A DNA stretch of 5,368 nt from Panacagrimonas sp. (GCA_021773655.1 JAJFJX010000131.1:1-5368), one strand, 5' to 3'. Shown: positions 1 to 4,843, counted from the first letter of the stretch. Made by a program: numbers and translations. Notes: generated by a model not told the origin, from the letters alone.

Positions 1-116
1 AGCTGAATGGCGTCGATCCGCAAGCTTGGCTGACCGATGTTCTTGCCCGGATCGCAGATCACAAGATCAACAGGATCGACGAATTGCTCCCCTGGCAGTA
101 TGTTCAGCAAAGCTGA
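1..116 (+). CDS. tnpC: IS66-family transposase (TnpC), C-terminal end only
   Basis: Reading from base 3, 37 codons run to a TGA at 114-116. The product contains NGVDPQAWLTDVLARIADH followed by RIDELLPW. This is the characteristic C-terminus of IS66-family DDE transposases, in which a G-(V/I)-(D/E)-P-x-x-W-L-x-D-V-L-x-R-I block leads to an (E/D)-L-L-P-W ending. The DDE catalytic core lies upstream of the window, so nothing can be said about activity. The protein would cut and join the ends of its IS. The call rests on recognising the family's C-terminal block, not on a database search. The stop lies about 25 bases before the probable IS end, as expected for the last gene of an IS66 element. 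Confidence 0.9.
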   Translation, partial: LNGVDPQAWLTDVLARIADHKINRIDELLPWQYVQQS

Positions 117-141
117 GCGGATGCAGACGGCGGACGCTCAC
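1..141 (+). mobile_element. Right end of an IS66-family insertion sequence
   Basis: The transposase tail is followed by a short non-coding tail ending in GCGGACGCTCAC (130-141). Its reverse complement begins GTGAGCGTCC, like the GTAAGCG-type termini of IS66 elements. At base 142 the reading frame of a DUF4145-like protein starts abruptly, which supports placing the boundary at 141. IS66 elements usually make 8-bp target duplications, so GGCAATAA (142-149) is the predicted duplicated target. The left end and the tnpA/tnpB genes are outside the window. The exact boundary is inferred. Confidence 0.72.
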
Positions 142-336
142 GGCAATAATGCGGTTCATCCCGGAGAACTTGATCTGAAAGACGATCGAGCAACGGCGGT
201 TAAACTATTCGATCTGATTAACATGATTGCTGACAACCAGATCACGCAACCAAATGCTGTGAAAAAGATGTTCGAAGAAAAAATTCCGGATGGTGCAAAA
301 GATAAAATTGCTCGCAGAGATGACCCCAAGAATTAA
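142..336 (+). pseudogene. DUF4145-like gene, 3' fragment cut off by the IS66 insertion
   Basis: Sixty-four codons from GGC at 142 to TAA at 334-336 encode GNNAVHPGELDLKDD, then VKLFDLINMIADNQ and EEKIPDGAKDKIARRD. The GN-x-AVHPGE-(L/I)-DL-x-DD block followed by an LF-(D/E)-L-(I/V)-N helix is the recognisable C-terminal signature of DUF4145 proteins. That family is usually a couple of hundred residues long, so most of the protein is missing. An ATG at 37 keeps this frame open, but residues before G142 come from IS sequence read out of the transposase frame, so that start is almost certainly spurious. The N-terminal part should lie beyond the left end of the IS. From general knowledge the family is helical, HEPN-like and often found in defence or accessory islands. 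I am fairly sure of the family and less sure of the role. Confidence 0.8.
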
Positions 337-360
337 TCTTAGACCGCTAGTTAGAAACTA

Positions 361-391
361 ATTGCGCCGAACCATACCAGTACGCCGCAAT
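361..391. terminator. Weak hairpin between converging genes, possible terminator
   Basis: ATTGCG (361-366) pairs with CGCAAT (386-391). After one C-C mismatch, CG (368-369) pairs with CG (383-384), leaving a 13-base loop. It lies between the + strand DUF4145 fragment (stop at 336) and the last minus-strand ORF (stop at 395), where a shared terminator would be expected. Neither side has a clean T-run, so termination activity is uncertain. Confidence 0.3.
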
Positions 392-394
392 CTC

Positions 395-685
395 TCAATT
401 ACCGTGATCGCGCTCGGCACAGAGAGTAAAAACTATCGTTCTTGAGGGGGTAACGATGCCCACAACGCGGGCTATAGCCTGTGTCAGCTTAAGCGCGTAT
501 TTCACCATTTCACGAGCGATCTCAGGCTCTCTCTTCGCAACCCGCTTGATAAACTTACACTGCCAGGTCGGGTATGCCGTTGAAAGATTAGGCAATTGTT
601 TACCAGCCAAATTGAATGCCGCCTTTAGCAGCAATACTGAAGTGCCCGTAACCAATACGCATGGCCAAGCTTTGCCAAGCAACAA
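395..685 (-). CDS. Hydrophobic hypothetical protein or frameshifted tail of the upstream gene
   Basis: Unrecognised, 96 codons if started at a TTG at 685. There is no ATG, and an in-frame TAA lies a few codons upstream. Residues about 7-27 (WPCVLVTGTSVLLLKAAFNLA) form one hydrophobic, membrane-like segment. They are followed by a basic, helix-prone stretch (CKFIKRVAKREPEIAREMVKYALKL) and a second mildly hydrophobic part. The start lies 61 bases inside the 3' end of the 1554-625 gene, in the -1 frame. That is a long overlap for two independent genes. The simpler reading is that this was once the C-terminal part of the upstream membrane protein and a frameshift now separates them. It could also be a real overlapping gene. 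The opposite-strand ORF over the same bases looks less protein-like. Confidence 0.4.
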   Translation of the reverse strand: MLLGKAWPCVLVTGTSVLLLKAAFNLAGKQLPNLSTAYPTWQCKFIKRVAKREPEIAREMVKYALKLTQAIARVVGIVTPSRTIVFTLCAERDHGN

Positions 686-1554
686 ACTAAGGCTTTAATT
701 TTGACCCAATATGGAGCTGCGCCAAAAAACGCCAATAAACCCGTGAAGATGACGAGCAACCAAGTTTGAGTCACCTGCGTGCGATGACGTCTGTTCTCTT
801 GTTCGAATTTGGCAATGGTCTGAATCGCCTGTGGTTTAATTCGAAATTGTCGCTGCTGGTCTTCGAACATATCGCCAGAGACCACCAATGATCTGAGGTA
901 GAGTTTCATCTTGTCATCGTGTTGCTTGAACTGTGGGTGTTGATACATTTGCATGCCGTGAATTCTCATAAGAAAATAAGACGAAGTCATACTGCGAGTT
1001 GCTTCATCACCCTTATGGATTAGAGCTGAGCTGGTTTTTATTTCAAGGTAATGTTCAACAGCGCTTTTGAGCAGTTGCATTCGTTCAAAACGCACTGGCG
1101 TTCGCAGGTTAAAACTCAACTGGCTCAGCCGGTCGCTCGCCACGGCGAAAAATGGTCGCCTTATCGATTCTGAAACTATTAGAGCAACCGCACTGTGGTA
1201 CTCAAACGTATAGCGGCCATAGAATCTACTCGCAAACAGTTTGCACTCAGAAAAATGTACGTTAGAAATGCAGCAGGGCATTTCATGCTTTTCACCTGAA
1301 AGATAGAGCCCTTGCGCACCATGTGGCGTTAACGCGTCGATTAAAACACTAAAGCCATCAATTTCTGGGTGCCGCAGAGCTACCGAAAACGAATTGACCC
1401 GCTTCCCCTCTTCGCCTGAGCGCGGTACTGGCTCTTGTGCCCTGCGCTTCATTGCTTTCGAAAGCGCAAGGCGAATGATGTACCGTTTAAAAATTGCCAT
1501 AGCTTTCGAAGGCGCTAGGCGAAGGCGAACGATGTGCTGTTTGAAGAATGCCAT
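625..1554 (-). CDS. Hypothetical membrane-anchored protein with duplicated N-terminus
   Basis: Unrecognised, 309 codons. The first 35 residues are two imperfect copies of a basic amphipathic unit: MAFFKQHIVRLRLAPSKA (1-18) and MAIFKRYIIRLALSKA (19-34), followed by MKRR. Residues 50-250 look like a soluble mixed domain. A single strong hydrophobic segment (about 264-284, TWLLVIFTGLLAFFGAAPYWV) follows the charged stretch EQENRRHR, so most of the protein probably sits in the cytoplasm with a C-terminal anchor. The last 25 residues (ending WLRALQYCC) are odd and may be out-of-frame sequence after a frameshift. ATG 1554 is the earliest possible start, because an in-frame TAA lies one codon upstream. 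It has a weak AGAG ribosome site about 6 bases before it. ATGs at 1500 and 1452 are alternatives. No function can be assigned. Confidence 0.75.
   Translation of the reverse strand: MAFFKQHIVRLRLAPSKAMAIFKRYIIRLALSKAMKRRAQEPVPRSGEEGKRVNSFSVALRHPEIDGFSVLIDALTPHGAQGLYLSGEKHEMPCCISNVHFSECKLFASRFYGRYTFEYHSAVALIVSESIRRPFFAVASDRLSQLSFNLRTPVRFERMQLLKSAVEHYLEIKTSSALIHKGDEATRSMTSSYFLMRIHGMQMYQHPQFKQHDDKMKLYLRSLVVSGDMFEDQQRQFRIKPQAIQTIAKFEQENRRHRTQVTQTWLLVIFTGLLAFFGAAPYWVKIKALVCCLAKLGHAYWLRALQYCC
1450..1554 (-). repeat. Imperfect tandem duplication spanning the start of the 1554-625 gene
   Basis: Two copies, 54 bp (1501-1554) and 48 bp (1453-1500), lie head to tail. Each copy begins with an ATG, and a third ATG follows at 1452-1450. 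On the minus strand each copy ends with CGAAAGC followed by A or T, directly before the next ATG. The later copy contains the 12-bp palindrome GCTTTCGAAAGC (1454-1465); the earlier copy has it with one change. The 6-bp length difference keeps the frame, so the gene tolerates or uses the duplication. Confidence 0.85.
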
Positions 1555-1623
1555 ATTTTACTCTGTTAGGTTGCGCAGCTTAAGTGCAATAAATTAAGCG
1601 CACCTGCCGCCAATAGAGCCCCA

Positions 1624-1672
1624 GAGCAACTCGATTCTAACAGACTATACAAATATTTTTGTAATCAGCGGT
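1624..1672 (-). promoter_or_regulatory. AT-rich leader with 6-bp hairpin, possible promoter of the 1554-625 gene
   Basis: On the minus strand TAGAAT (1637-1632) matches the -10 consensus at five of six bases and lies about 80 bases before ATG 1554. No convincing -35 was found at normal spacing. Just upstream is a perfect palindromic hairpin, TACAAA (1648-1653) and TTTGTA (1658-1663) with a 4-base loop. It could be an operator or a poor terminator for the 2188-1673 gene. Both roles are guesses. Confidence 0.3.
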
Positions 1673-2188
1673 CTATAACGCCAACTCACGGGCGGCTTTT
1701 TCTTTTGCAGCTTCGTGCGCTCTGAAGTCTGCAATGTCTTTGCGGTATTCGTTTTCGTAGACGAATAGGCTGTCTTGCAGCAATCTGAGCCCGTCGAATT
1801 CGTACATATTTTTTGTCACGTCGAGCCGGCTTGAAAGGCGTTTATGAATTGCATCGACATTTTCAAGATCAAACTGTAGGTCGCAATATTTCAACCAAGC
1901 TTCGACGAATTCGAATGCGGTCGTGAAATCAACATCGGGCAACCAAACGCGCGGTTTGGGTGCGTACCAATCAGCCAAGTCACGAATTGCGCGGCGACCG
2001 GTGGGTGTGCCGAAATGCTCATGCGCGACTTCGAAGAATTCGAGCGCGGCTTTGTTATGATCTTCGCTTGCCTTTTTAAATGCGGGCGTGTCGCCGTCTT
2101 TTTTGCAAGATGTCGCCAAAAATTTGTTGGTCGCTGTGACGTATCTCTTCAGCGCTGCTTGTGAAGTGTCTTTGTTATTTGCCGGCAT
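1673..2188 (-). CDS. Hypothetical protein, paralogue of the 3511-2990 product
   Basis: 171 codons, no recognised family. The product is charged, helix-rich and probably cytoplasmic; there is no signal peptide or membrane segment. It aligns along its length with the 173-aa protein at 3511-2990: MPA start, FLA (23-25 here), FFEVAHEHFGTPTG (51-64), a DVDF-to-FEFVEAWLKY block (85-101), and a helical tail ending in an Ala/Lys/Glu-rich segment. The FEFV-(E/K)-x-WL-(K/R) motif is the best-conserved point and a candidate interaction surface. Start ATG 2188 is supported by the shared MPA start; no Shine-Dalgarno sequence is visible. A 71-base gap with its own promoter candidate separates it from the 2712-2260 gene, so it may be transcribed both from that promoter and by read-through. 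Confidence 0.82.
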   Translation of the reverse strand: MPANNKDTSQAALKRYVTATNKFLATSCKKDGDTPAFKKASEDHNKAALEFFEVAHEHFGTPTGRRAIRDLADWYAPKPRVWLPDVDFTTAFEFVEAWLKYCDLQFDLENVDAIHKRLSSRLDVTKNMYEFDGLRLLQDSLFVYENEYRKDIADFRAHEAAKEKAARELAL

Positions 2189-2207
2189 AATGTTGTGTGT
2201 GCTTTCG

Positions 2208-2235
2208 ATTATTGCCGGGGCGTCGTGTTGTTCAA
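2208..2235 (-). promoter_or_regulatory. Candidate sigma70-type promoter for the 2188-1673 gene
   Basis: On the minus strand TTGAAC (2235-2230) and AATAAT (2213-2208) are separated by 16 bases. AATAAT matches the -10 consensus at five of six bases, and TTGAAC begins with the conserved TTGA. Transcription would begin about 12 bases before ATG 2188, giving a very short leader, which fits the absence of a Shine-Dalgarno sequence. Confidence 0.45.
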
Positions 2236-2259
2236 TGGTGCTGTGCGCGTTGCTGGTGA

Positions 2260-2712
2260 TTATTGATAGCGGCCAGCAAGGTCATTCGTGTCTTGGTAAC
2301 GACTGGCGGCAGGCTGTGCGCGCATTTGATTGAAAAGCTCGCTGCGCTCTGCTTGGTATGCGGCGTCGTCTCGCCGTGCAGCCGGGTTGTGATCAAAGCC
2401 CATAAGAGCCGCAGCGAACTGGCGACCGTTGTCGGCTATTTTCTGCAAGCCGGGTTCGAGATTTTCAAGGTCGTCAGGCGTGTTAATCTTTTTGCCCATC
2501 AGTGATAAAAGCAAGCCGCCGCCCATGTCTGAAAAATGCTTCACGCCGGGGTCTACGCCCGGGTCGTCAACTTTGTATCTGGCCTTCGTTGCCGGTTGTT
2601 GCGCTACAGCTGAAGGTGGCGGGGCAAAGCTTGGTTTTTGCGGCGTAATGGCGGCGATGTTTTGGCTTGTTTTACCAAGTAAACCTTTGCCTGAATTTAA
2701 ATTGAAAAGCAT
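2260..2712 (-). CDS. Hypothetical protein, Pro/Ala-rich N-terminus and Gly/Leu core
   Basis: 150 codons, not recognised. Start ATG 2712 (MLFNLNSGKG) was chosen over an in-frame ATG at 2841 because the longer form overlaps the 2977-2756 gene by 86 bases, while 2712 has AAGAG 7 bases upstream and leaves a 43-base gap. Residues 24-42 are a Pro/Gln/Ala-rich, probably disordered linker (QKPSFAPPPSAVAQQPATK). Residues 49-56 are a tandem DPGV repeat. Residues 64-73 (GGGLLLSLMG) are a short hydrophobic Gly/Leu patch, too short for a standard membrane helix. The C-terminal 75 residues are helical and charged, with several Arg/Gln/Asp. The disordered linker plus helices would suit an adaptor or structural protein, but nothing identifies it. 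It lies third in the set of close minus-strand genes. Confidence 0.75.
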   Translation of the reverse strand: MLFNLNSGKGLLGKTSQNIAAITPQKPSFAPPPSAVAQQPATKARYKVDDPGVDPGVKHFSDMGGGLLLSLMGKKINTPDDLENLEPGLQKIADNGRQFAAALMGFDHNPAARRDDAAYQAERSELFNQMRAQPAASRYQDTNDLAGRYQ

Positions 2713-2755
2713 GGCCTGACTCTTGTTGTAAGTGTTTATTAGATTGATGAGAGAT

Positions 2756-2977
2756 TTAATCGCGCAGCTTAGCGCGCAAGGCTTCAACCAGCGCGGCACG
2801 TTTGCCATTGCCGACGATTGTTTTTCGCTTTCGCGGGTCATACGTGATCAGTGAACCGGGCTGATTATCAACATAGCGCCGCGTTACCTTGTTGTACCTT
2901 ACGCCGACGGGCAATTTAGACGGGTCAAGCGGCTCGGGGCGTGCGGGCTTTGCTTTTGGTGGTGCCTGTAGCATCAT
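2756..2977 (-). CDS. Small basic hypothetical protein
   Basis: 73 codons, no family recognised. The first 20 residues are Pro/Lys/Ala-rich (PPKAKPARPEPLDPSKLP) and look disordered. The rest is strongly basic, with NKVTRRYVDNQPG, YDPRKRKTIVGNGKRAA and a C-terminal amphipathic helix (ALVEALRAKLRD). The basic cluster suggests nucleic-acid contact, but no helix-turn-helix or zinc motif can be seen, so this is only inference. The start is the first of two adjacent ATGs (2977, 2974). AAAGA lies about 4 bases upstream and the gap from the preceding stop is only 12 bases, which indicates co-transcription with the 3511-2990 gene. The linker style resembles the N-terminus of the 2712-2260 product. Confidence 0.75.
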   Translation of the reverse strand: MMLQAPPKAKPARPEPLDPSKLPVGVRYNKVTRRYVDNQPGSLITYDPRKRKTIVGNGKRAALVEALRAKLRD

Positions 2978-2989
2978 TAATCTTTCAAG

Positions 2990-3511
2990 TTATCTGGCCG
3001 ATGACATCGCGCGATCGCGTGTCACTTTTTGGTGTTTCATAATTTGCTGATCATAGGCAGCGCACAGTCGTTTCAGCGCGTGCTCGCAGTCTTTTGGTGC
3101 GCGGCGTTCAAGTTGTTTTTGTATGTTCGCGCGGGCTTCACGAATGTCGCTGATTTCACTGCTCAGCACGCCCAATCGCAGCCATGTCTTCACGAATTCA
3201 AAATCGCCATAGAAAGAGCTATCTGCCGGGCGCTCGACATCAGGCACGAAAACATCGCATAGCAACATAATTGAGCTGCAACCGTCTGGTGAGCAGAGAT
3301 GCGCCTCGCCAACTTCGAAAAGACGTTTCGACGCCGCTAGCAATTCATCTTCGGCCTGAAGCCATTCGGCGGTGTAGTGACCGTTGAGATCGTAGCAGCC
3401 CGGTTTTTTTTCGACTTCATCAAGTCTTTTGGTGGCTGCAAGAAATTGATCTAACTCATTTGCTGGCTCTGTTGCCGTGGTTTGTGTTGTGGCTTGTGCT
3501 GTTGCTGGCAT
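2990..3511 (-). CDS. Hypothetical protein, paralogue of the 2188-1673 product
   Basis: 173 codons from ATG 3511, no recognised family. A GTG at 3550 would add 13 residues. ATG 3511 is preferred because the product then starts MPA like its paralogue, has almost the same length (173 and 171), and falls downstream of an extended -10 promoter that would start transcription near 3550. Residues 4-17 are Thr/Ala/Gln-rich and low-complexity. The rest shares FLAAT (23-27), RLFEVGEAHLCSPDG (63-77) and FEFVKTWLRL (104-113) with the paralogue. It has five Cys residues (39, 73, 78, 85, 142), with a sixth at 150, against two in the paralogue, but not in a clear metal-binding pattern. No membrane segment is present. 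It probably heads the group of genes 3511-2260. Confidence 0.82.
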   Translation of the reverse strand: MPATAQATTQTTATEPANELDQFLAATKRLDEVEKKPGCYDLNGHYTAEWLQAEDELLAASKRLFEVGEAHLCSPDGCSSIMLLCDVFVPDVERPADSSFYGDFEFVKTWLRLGVLSSEISDIREARANIQKQLERRAPKDCEHALKRLCAAYDQQIMKHQKVTRDRAMSSAR

Positions 3512-3556
3512 TGGTGGCTTTTTCGTAATTAAAAAGAGGGGGGTTTTCACTCTATA

Positions 3557-3565
3557 AGTATACCA
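3557..3565 (-). promoter_or_regulatory. Extended -10 promoter ahead of the 3511-2990 gene
   Basis: On the minus strand TGGTATACT (3565-3557) matches the extended -10 form TG-N-TATAAT with one change. The -35 region at 17-base spacing (CTAAAA) is poor, which an extended -10 can tolerate. It falls after the stop of the 3773-3582 ORF and about 40 bases before ATG 3511, so it would give the 3511-2260 gene set its own transcription start. Confidence 0.55.
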
Positions 3566-3581
3566 TAACCAACGTCGGCTT

Positions 3582-3773
3582 TTAGCGAATGAGCCGCTTG
3601 ATTTTGGCTTCTAAAATTTTTTGGCGAGGTGTTTGCAAAACCGATTTGTGATGGTGTTTTTCGCCAGAGTACGAAATGCGTTTTGCTTTTTGAGATGCTT
3701 GACGGGGTAAGGGGGGGGTGTCTTGATTTTGGTCTAATTTTTTTTGGGCCAGCTTGTTTTGCTCGGCGCACAT
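3582..3773 (-). CDS. Small Lys/Gln-rich basic protein with a poly-C tract
   Basis: 63 codons from ATG 3773, unrecognised. The product is strongly basic and polar: EQNKLAQKKLDQNQ near the start, PRQASQKAKR in the middle, GEKHHHKS, then PRQKILEAKIKRLIR at the end. It probably forms helices. A run of eight C (minus strand, + strand 3718-3711) sits within codons for DTPPLP. The frame stays open about 30 codons upstream of the ATG without another usual start codon, so the true start is unclear and no ribosome site is visible. An alternative ORF in another frame (3876-3547) overlaps it; its product looks less protein-like, though its stop falls exactly at the GTG upstream of the next gene. Loss of one C from the run would join the two frames. 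Confidence that this is a translated gene is moderate at best. Confidence 0.45.
   Translation of the reverse strand: MCAEQNKLAQKKLDQNQDTPPLPRQASQKAKRISYSGEKHHHKSVLQTPRQKILEAKIKRLIR
3704..3719 (+). repeat. G-run motif copy 1: GGGGTAA + G8 + T
   Basis: GGGG at 3704-3707, then TAA, eight G (3711-3718) and T. The same pattern recurs at 3883-3899 about 180 bases away. Long G/C runs slip readily during replication and can fold into G-quadruplexes if enough G-tracts are nearby; this copy alone gives about three tracts. Confidence 0.7.
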
Positions 3774-3882
3774 TTTGTGAGGGTTGGAGTCCGATATAGT
3801 TGGTGCGACAGTCTTCTTTTGCCGAAGGTGGGGCGGGCCTACAGAGATGTAGTTTTTCGATTATATGGAACAACATCCCTAA

Positions 3883-3899
3883 GGGGTACGGGGGGGGGT
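3883..3899 (+). repeat. G-run motif copy 2: GGGGTAC + G9 + T
   Basis: GGGG (3883-3886), TAC, nine G (3890-3898) and T, matching copy 1 apart from one base and one extra G. It is preceded by the small dyad CCCTAAGGG (3878-3886). No supported gene lies here unless the 3876-3547 ORF is real, in which case this run would sit in its leader, just before its ATG. Confidence 0.7.
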
Positions 3900-3956
3900 C
3901 GCCTAAGAAAGCAAAAAGTTTTCACGCACACCATTGGCCATTCGACCTTCGATTTT

Positions 3957-4214
3957 CTATTGCATGCTAAGTGAAGTTATCTTGCACGCGGTTGTGTGCA
4001 GACGTGATGCCGACAACTGATCGCAGCGCATGAGATTGTCAGGGCATTGCCGACAGCGTGAGCGGCATATGCTGTCGGCTGTATAGTTGCATAGCCCTAC
4101 CGGCAGTGTGATCGGTGTACTGACTTCGTGGCTGGGCTTTTTGTCAGCGCATCGGGCGCGTGTATACAAACCCCGCAAATCACGACACACGATAAAACGA
4201 CGACGCCCAACCAT
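3957..4214 (-). CDS. Doubtful Cys-rich small ORF coupled to the 4824-4219 gene
   Basis: 85 codons starting 5 bases after the stop of the 4824-4219 gene, with GGGTGA overlapping that stop as a possible ribosome site. The product has eight Cys, including CRSRCRQC around residues 50-57 and another Cys at 64, which faintly recalls a zinc-binding cluster. Against it, the Cys cluster is encoded by the bases forming the 4049-4079 DNA hairpin, so palindrome-driven composition may explain it, and the rest of the sequence is not convincing. It is listed because the coupling geometry is good. Confidence 0.25.
   Translation of the reverse strand: MVGRRRFIVCRDLRGLYTRARCADKKPSHEVSTPITLPVGLCNYTADSICRSRCRQCPDNLMRCDQLSASRLHTTACKITSLSMQ
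4009..4119 (+). repeat. Three degenerate direct repeats of the type GCCGACAGCGTGAGCGG
   Basis: Copies begin at 4009 (GCCGACAACTGATCGCA), 4049 (GCCGACAGCGTGAGCGG) and 4099 (ACCGGCAGTGTGATCGG). The second and third match at about 15 of 21 positions; the first is weaker. Spacings of 40 and 50 bases are close to whole helical turns. This could be a cluster of protein-binding sites or chance similarity. Confidence 0.35.
4049..4079. other. Strong 9-bp inverted repeat (hairpin)
   Basis: GCCGACAGC (4049-4057) is perfectly complementary to GCTGTCGGC (4071-4079), with a 13-base spacer. In + strand RNA the stem can extend three more pairs through two G-U pairs. No U-run follows on either strand, so it is not a standard intrinsic terminator. 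The spacer side includes the palindrome GCATATGC (4065-4072). It may be an operator or a folded RNA element. Confidence 0.6.
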
Positions 4215-4218
4215 ATGG

Positions 4219-4824
4219 TCACCCGATAGACTCAGAATGAGTCAAAGCATGACTAGGCTGCTGTGCCACACGCACTAGACTTTGCGCGTTGTTTTTCTCG
4301 CGAAGTCTTTTTTTGTCAGCCTTTAATTTTCTGAGCACCCTTCTCTTGGCGCGTGCCCTGTTGCGCGCCTCGATAACTTCACGCACGTGCATGTCAATCA
4401 GCAAATTGACGCGATCATTGAGAATTTGCCAAGCCGTATCGGCTTGCCCCTTTTTCACGATATAGAAACGCTGCCCCGAGCGGTGTGGCGGTGGTGCTTG
4501 TTCCCACTCTTCGTCAATCCACTCCATGAGCACCAGGTCGGCGCGGGCTATCTGAGCATTTTGGGCGGTGCGGTCTTTACTATTTAGGTCCAGATGAATT
4601 GGCTCGATATCAACGTCGTAAATCCAATCGCCGAATTTATCGAAGCTGTCGTGTTCATCAAAAAGATATTCAACTCTGTTATCCGGGTCTACCCGACCGC
4701 CGACCGCCAGAATGGCGACTGTGCCTGTGAGCGGCATGTCTCTGGGGGCGTATGGTTTGAAGAGCGGCGGGTCGCCAATTTCAAATGGCTGCTTTATTTC
4801 TTTCTGGTTTTCTGCTATGGTCAT
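4219..4824 (-). CDS. Hypothetical protein with acidic middle and basic C-terminal helix
   Basis: 201 codons, family not recognised. Start ATG 4824 has GGAA about 8 bases upstream. Residues 30-45 (MPLTGTVAILAVGGRV) give a short hydrophobic strand or turn region. Residues 48-105 are acidic and aromatic (YLFDEHDSFDKFGDWIYDVDIEP, ADLVLMEWIDEEW) and look like a folded alpha/beta domain. Residues 149-178 are a strongly basic, probably helical or coiled segment (EARNRARAKRRVLRKLKADKK) that could contact nucleic acid or an acidic partner. No signal peptide or membrane helix is present. The final residues are encoded over a small dyad, GACTCA-GAA-TGAGTC (4229-4243). It stands apart from the 3511-2260 set by a long gap, so it is probably a separate transcription unit. 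Confidence 0.75.
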   Translation of the reverse strand: MTIAENQKEIKQPFEIGDPPLFKPYAPRDMPLTGTVAILAVGGRVDPDNRVEYLFDEHDSFDKFGDWIYDVDIEPIHLDLNSKDRTAQNAQIARADLVLMEWIDEEWEQAPPPHRSGQRFYIVKKGQADTAWQILNDRVNLLIDMHVREVIEARNRARAKRRVLRKLKADKKRLREKNNAQSLVRVAQQPSHALTHSESIG

Positions 4825-4843
4825 TTTACAAGTTCCAAGTTGT

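Larger units (their letters stand above)
3774..4218. other. Long gap without a well-supported gene; repeats and hairpins
   Basis: This stretch between the 4824-4219 stop and the 3773-3582 ORF contains one doubtful minus-strand Cys-rich ORF (4214-3957), the second G-run motif, a hairpin TGCAC/GTGCA (3983-4000), a stronger 9-bp hairpin (4049-4079), three degenerate repeats beginning at 4009, 4049 and 4099, and the palindrome ACCATATGGT (4210-4219). No tRNA, rRNA or CRISPR repeat is visible. The density of dyads suggests a regulatory or replication-type region or an untranslated RNA, but nothing decides between these. Confidence 0.4.

Noticed and set aside
37..141. ATG 37 as the start of the DUF4145-like gene
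   Set aside because: Residues before 142 come from IS sequence read out of the transposase frame; the similarity begins exactly at the IS boundary.
12..245. High density of GATC sites
   Set aside because: About nine GATC occur in 245 bases, but they fall inside coding sequence of the transposase and the DUF4145 fragment without regular spacing, so chance and codon choice suffice.
348..360. TAGTT-AGA-AACTA hairpin after the DUF4145 stop
   Set aside because: The stem is only five A/T-rich pairs and no U-run follows.
456..698. + strand 80-codon ORF
   Set aside because: It lies opposite the more protein-like minus-strand frame, has no ribosome site, and runs against the direction of its neighbours.
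2542..2565. 12-bp tandem repeat encoding DPGV twice
   Set aside because: Only two copies, in frame within a linker-like part of the protein; ordinary low-complexity sequence.
2713..2841. Longer N-terminus for the 2712-2260 protein
   Set aside because: It would overlap the preceding gene by 86 bases, and its extra residues are mostly the shadow of that gene.
3512..3550. GTG start at 3550 for the 173-aa protein
   Set aside because: The paralogue begins MPA at the equivalent of ATG 3511, and the extended -10 promoter would start transcription at about 3550.
4087..4278. + strand 63-codon ORF across the 4219 stop
   Set aside because: No ribosome site, it overlaps the end of a better-supported gene, and its composition follows the palindromic DNA.
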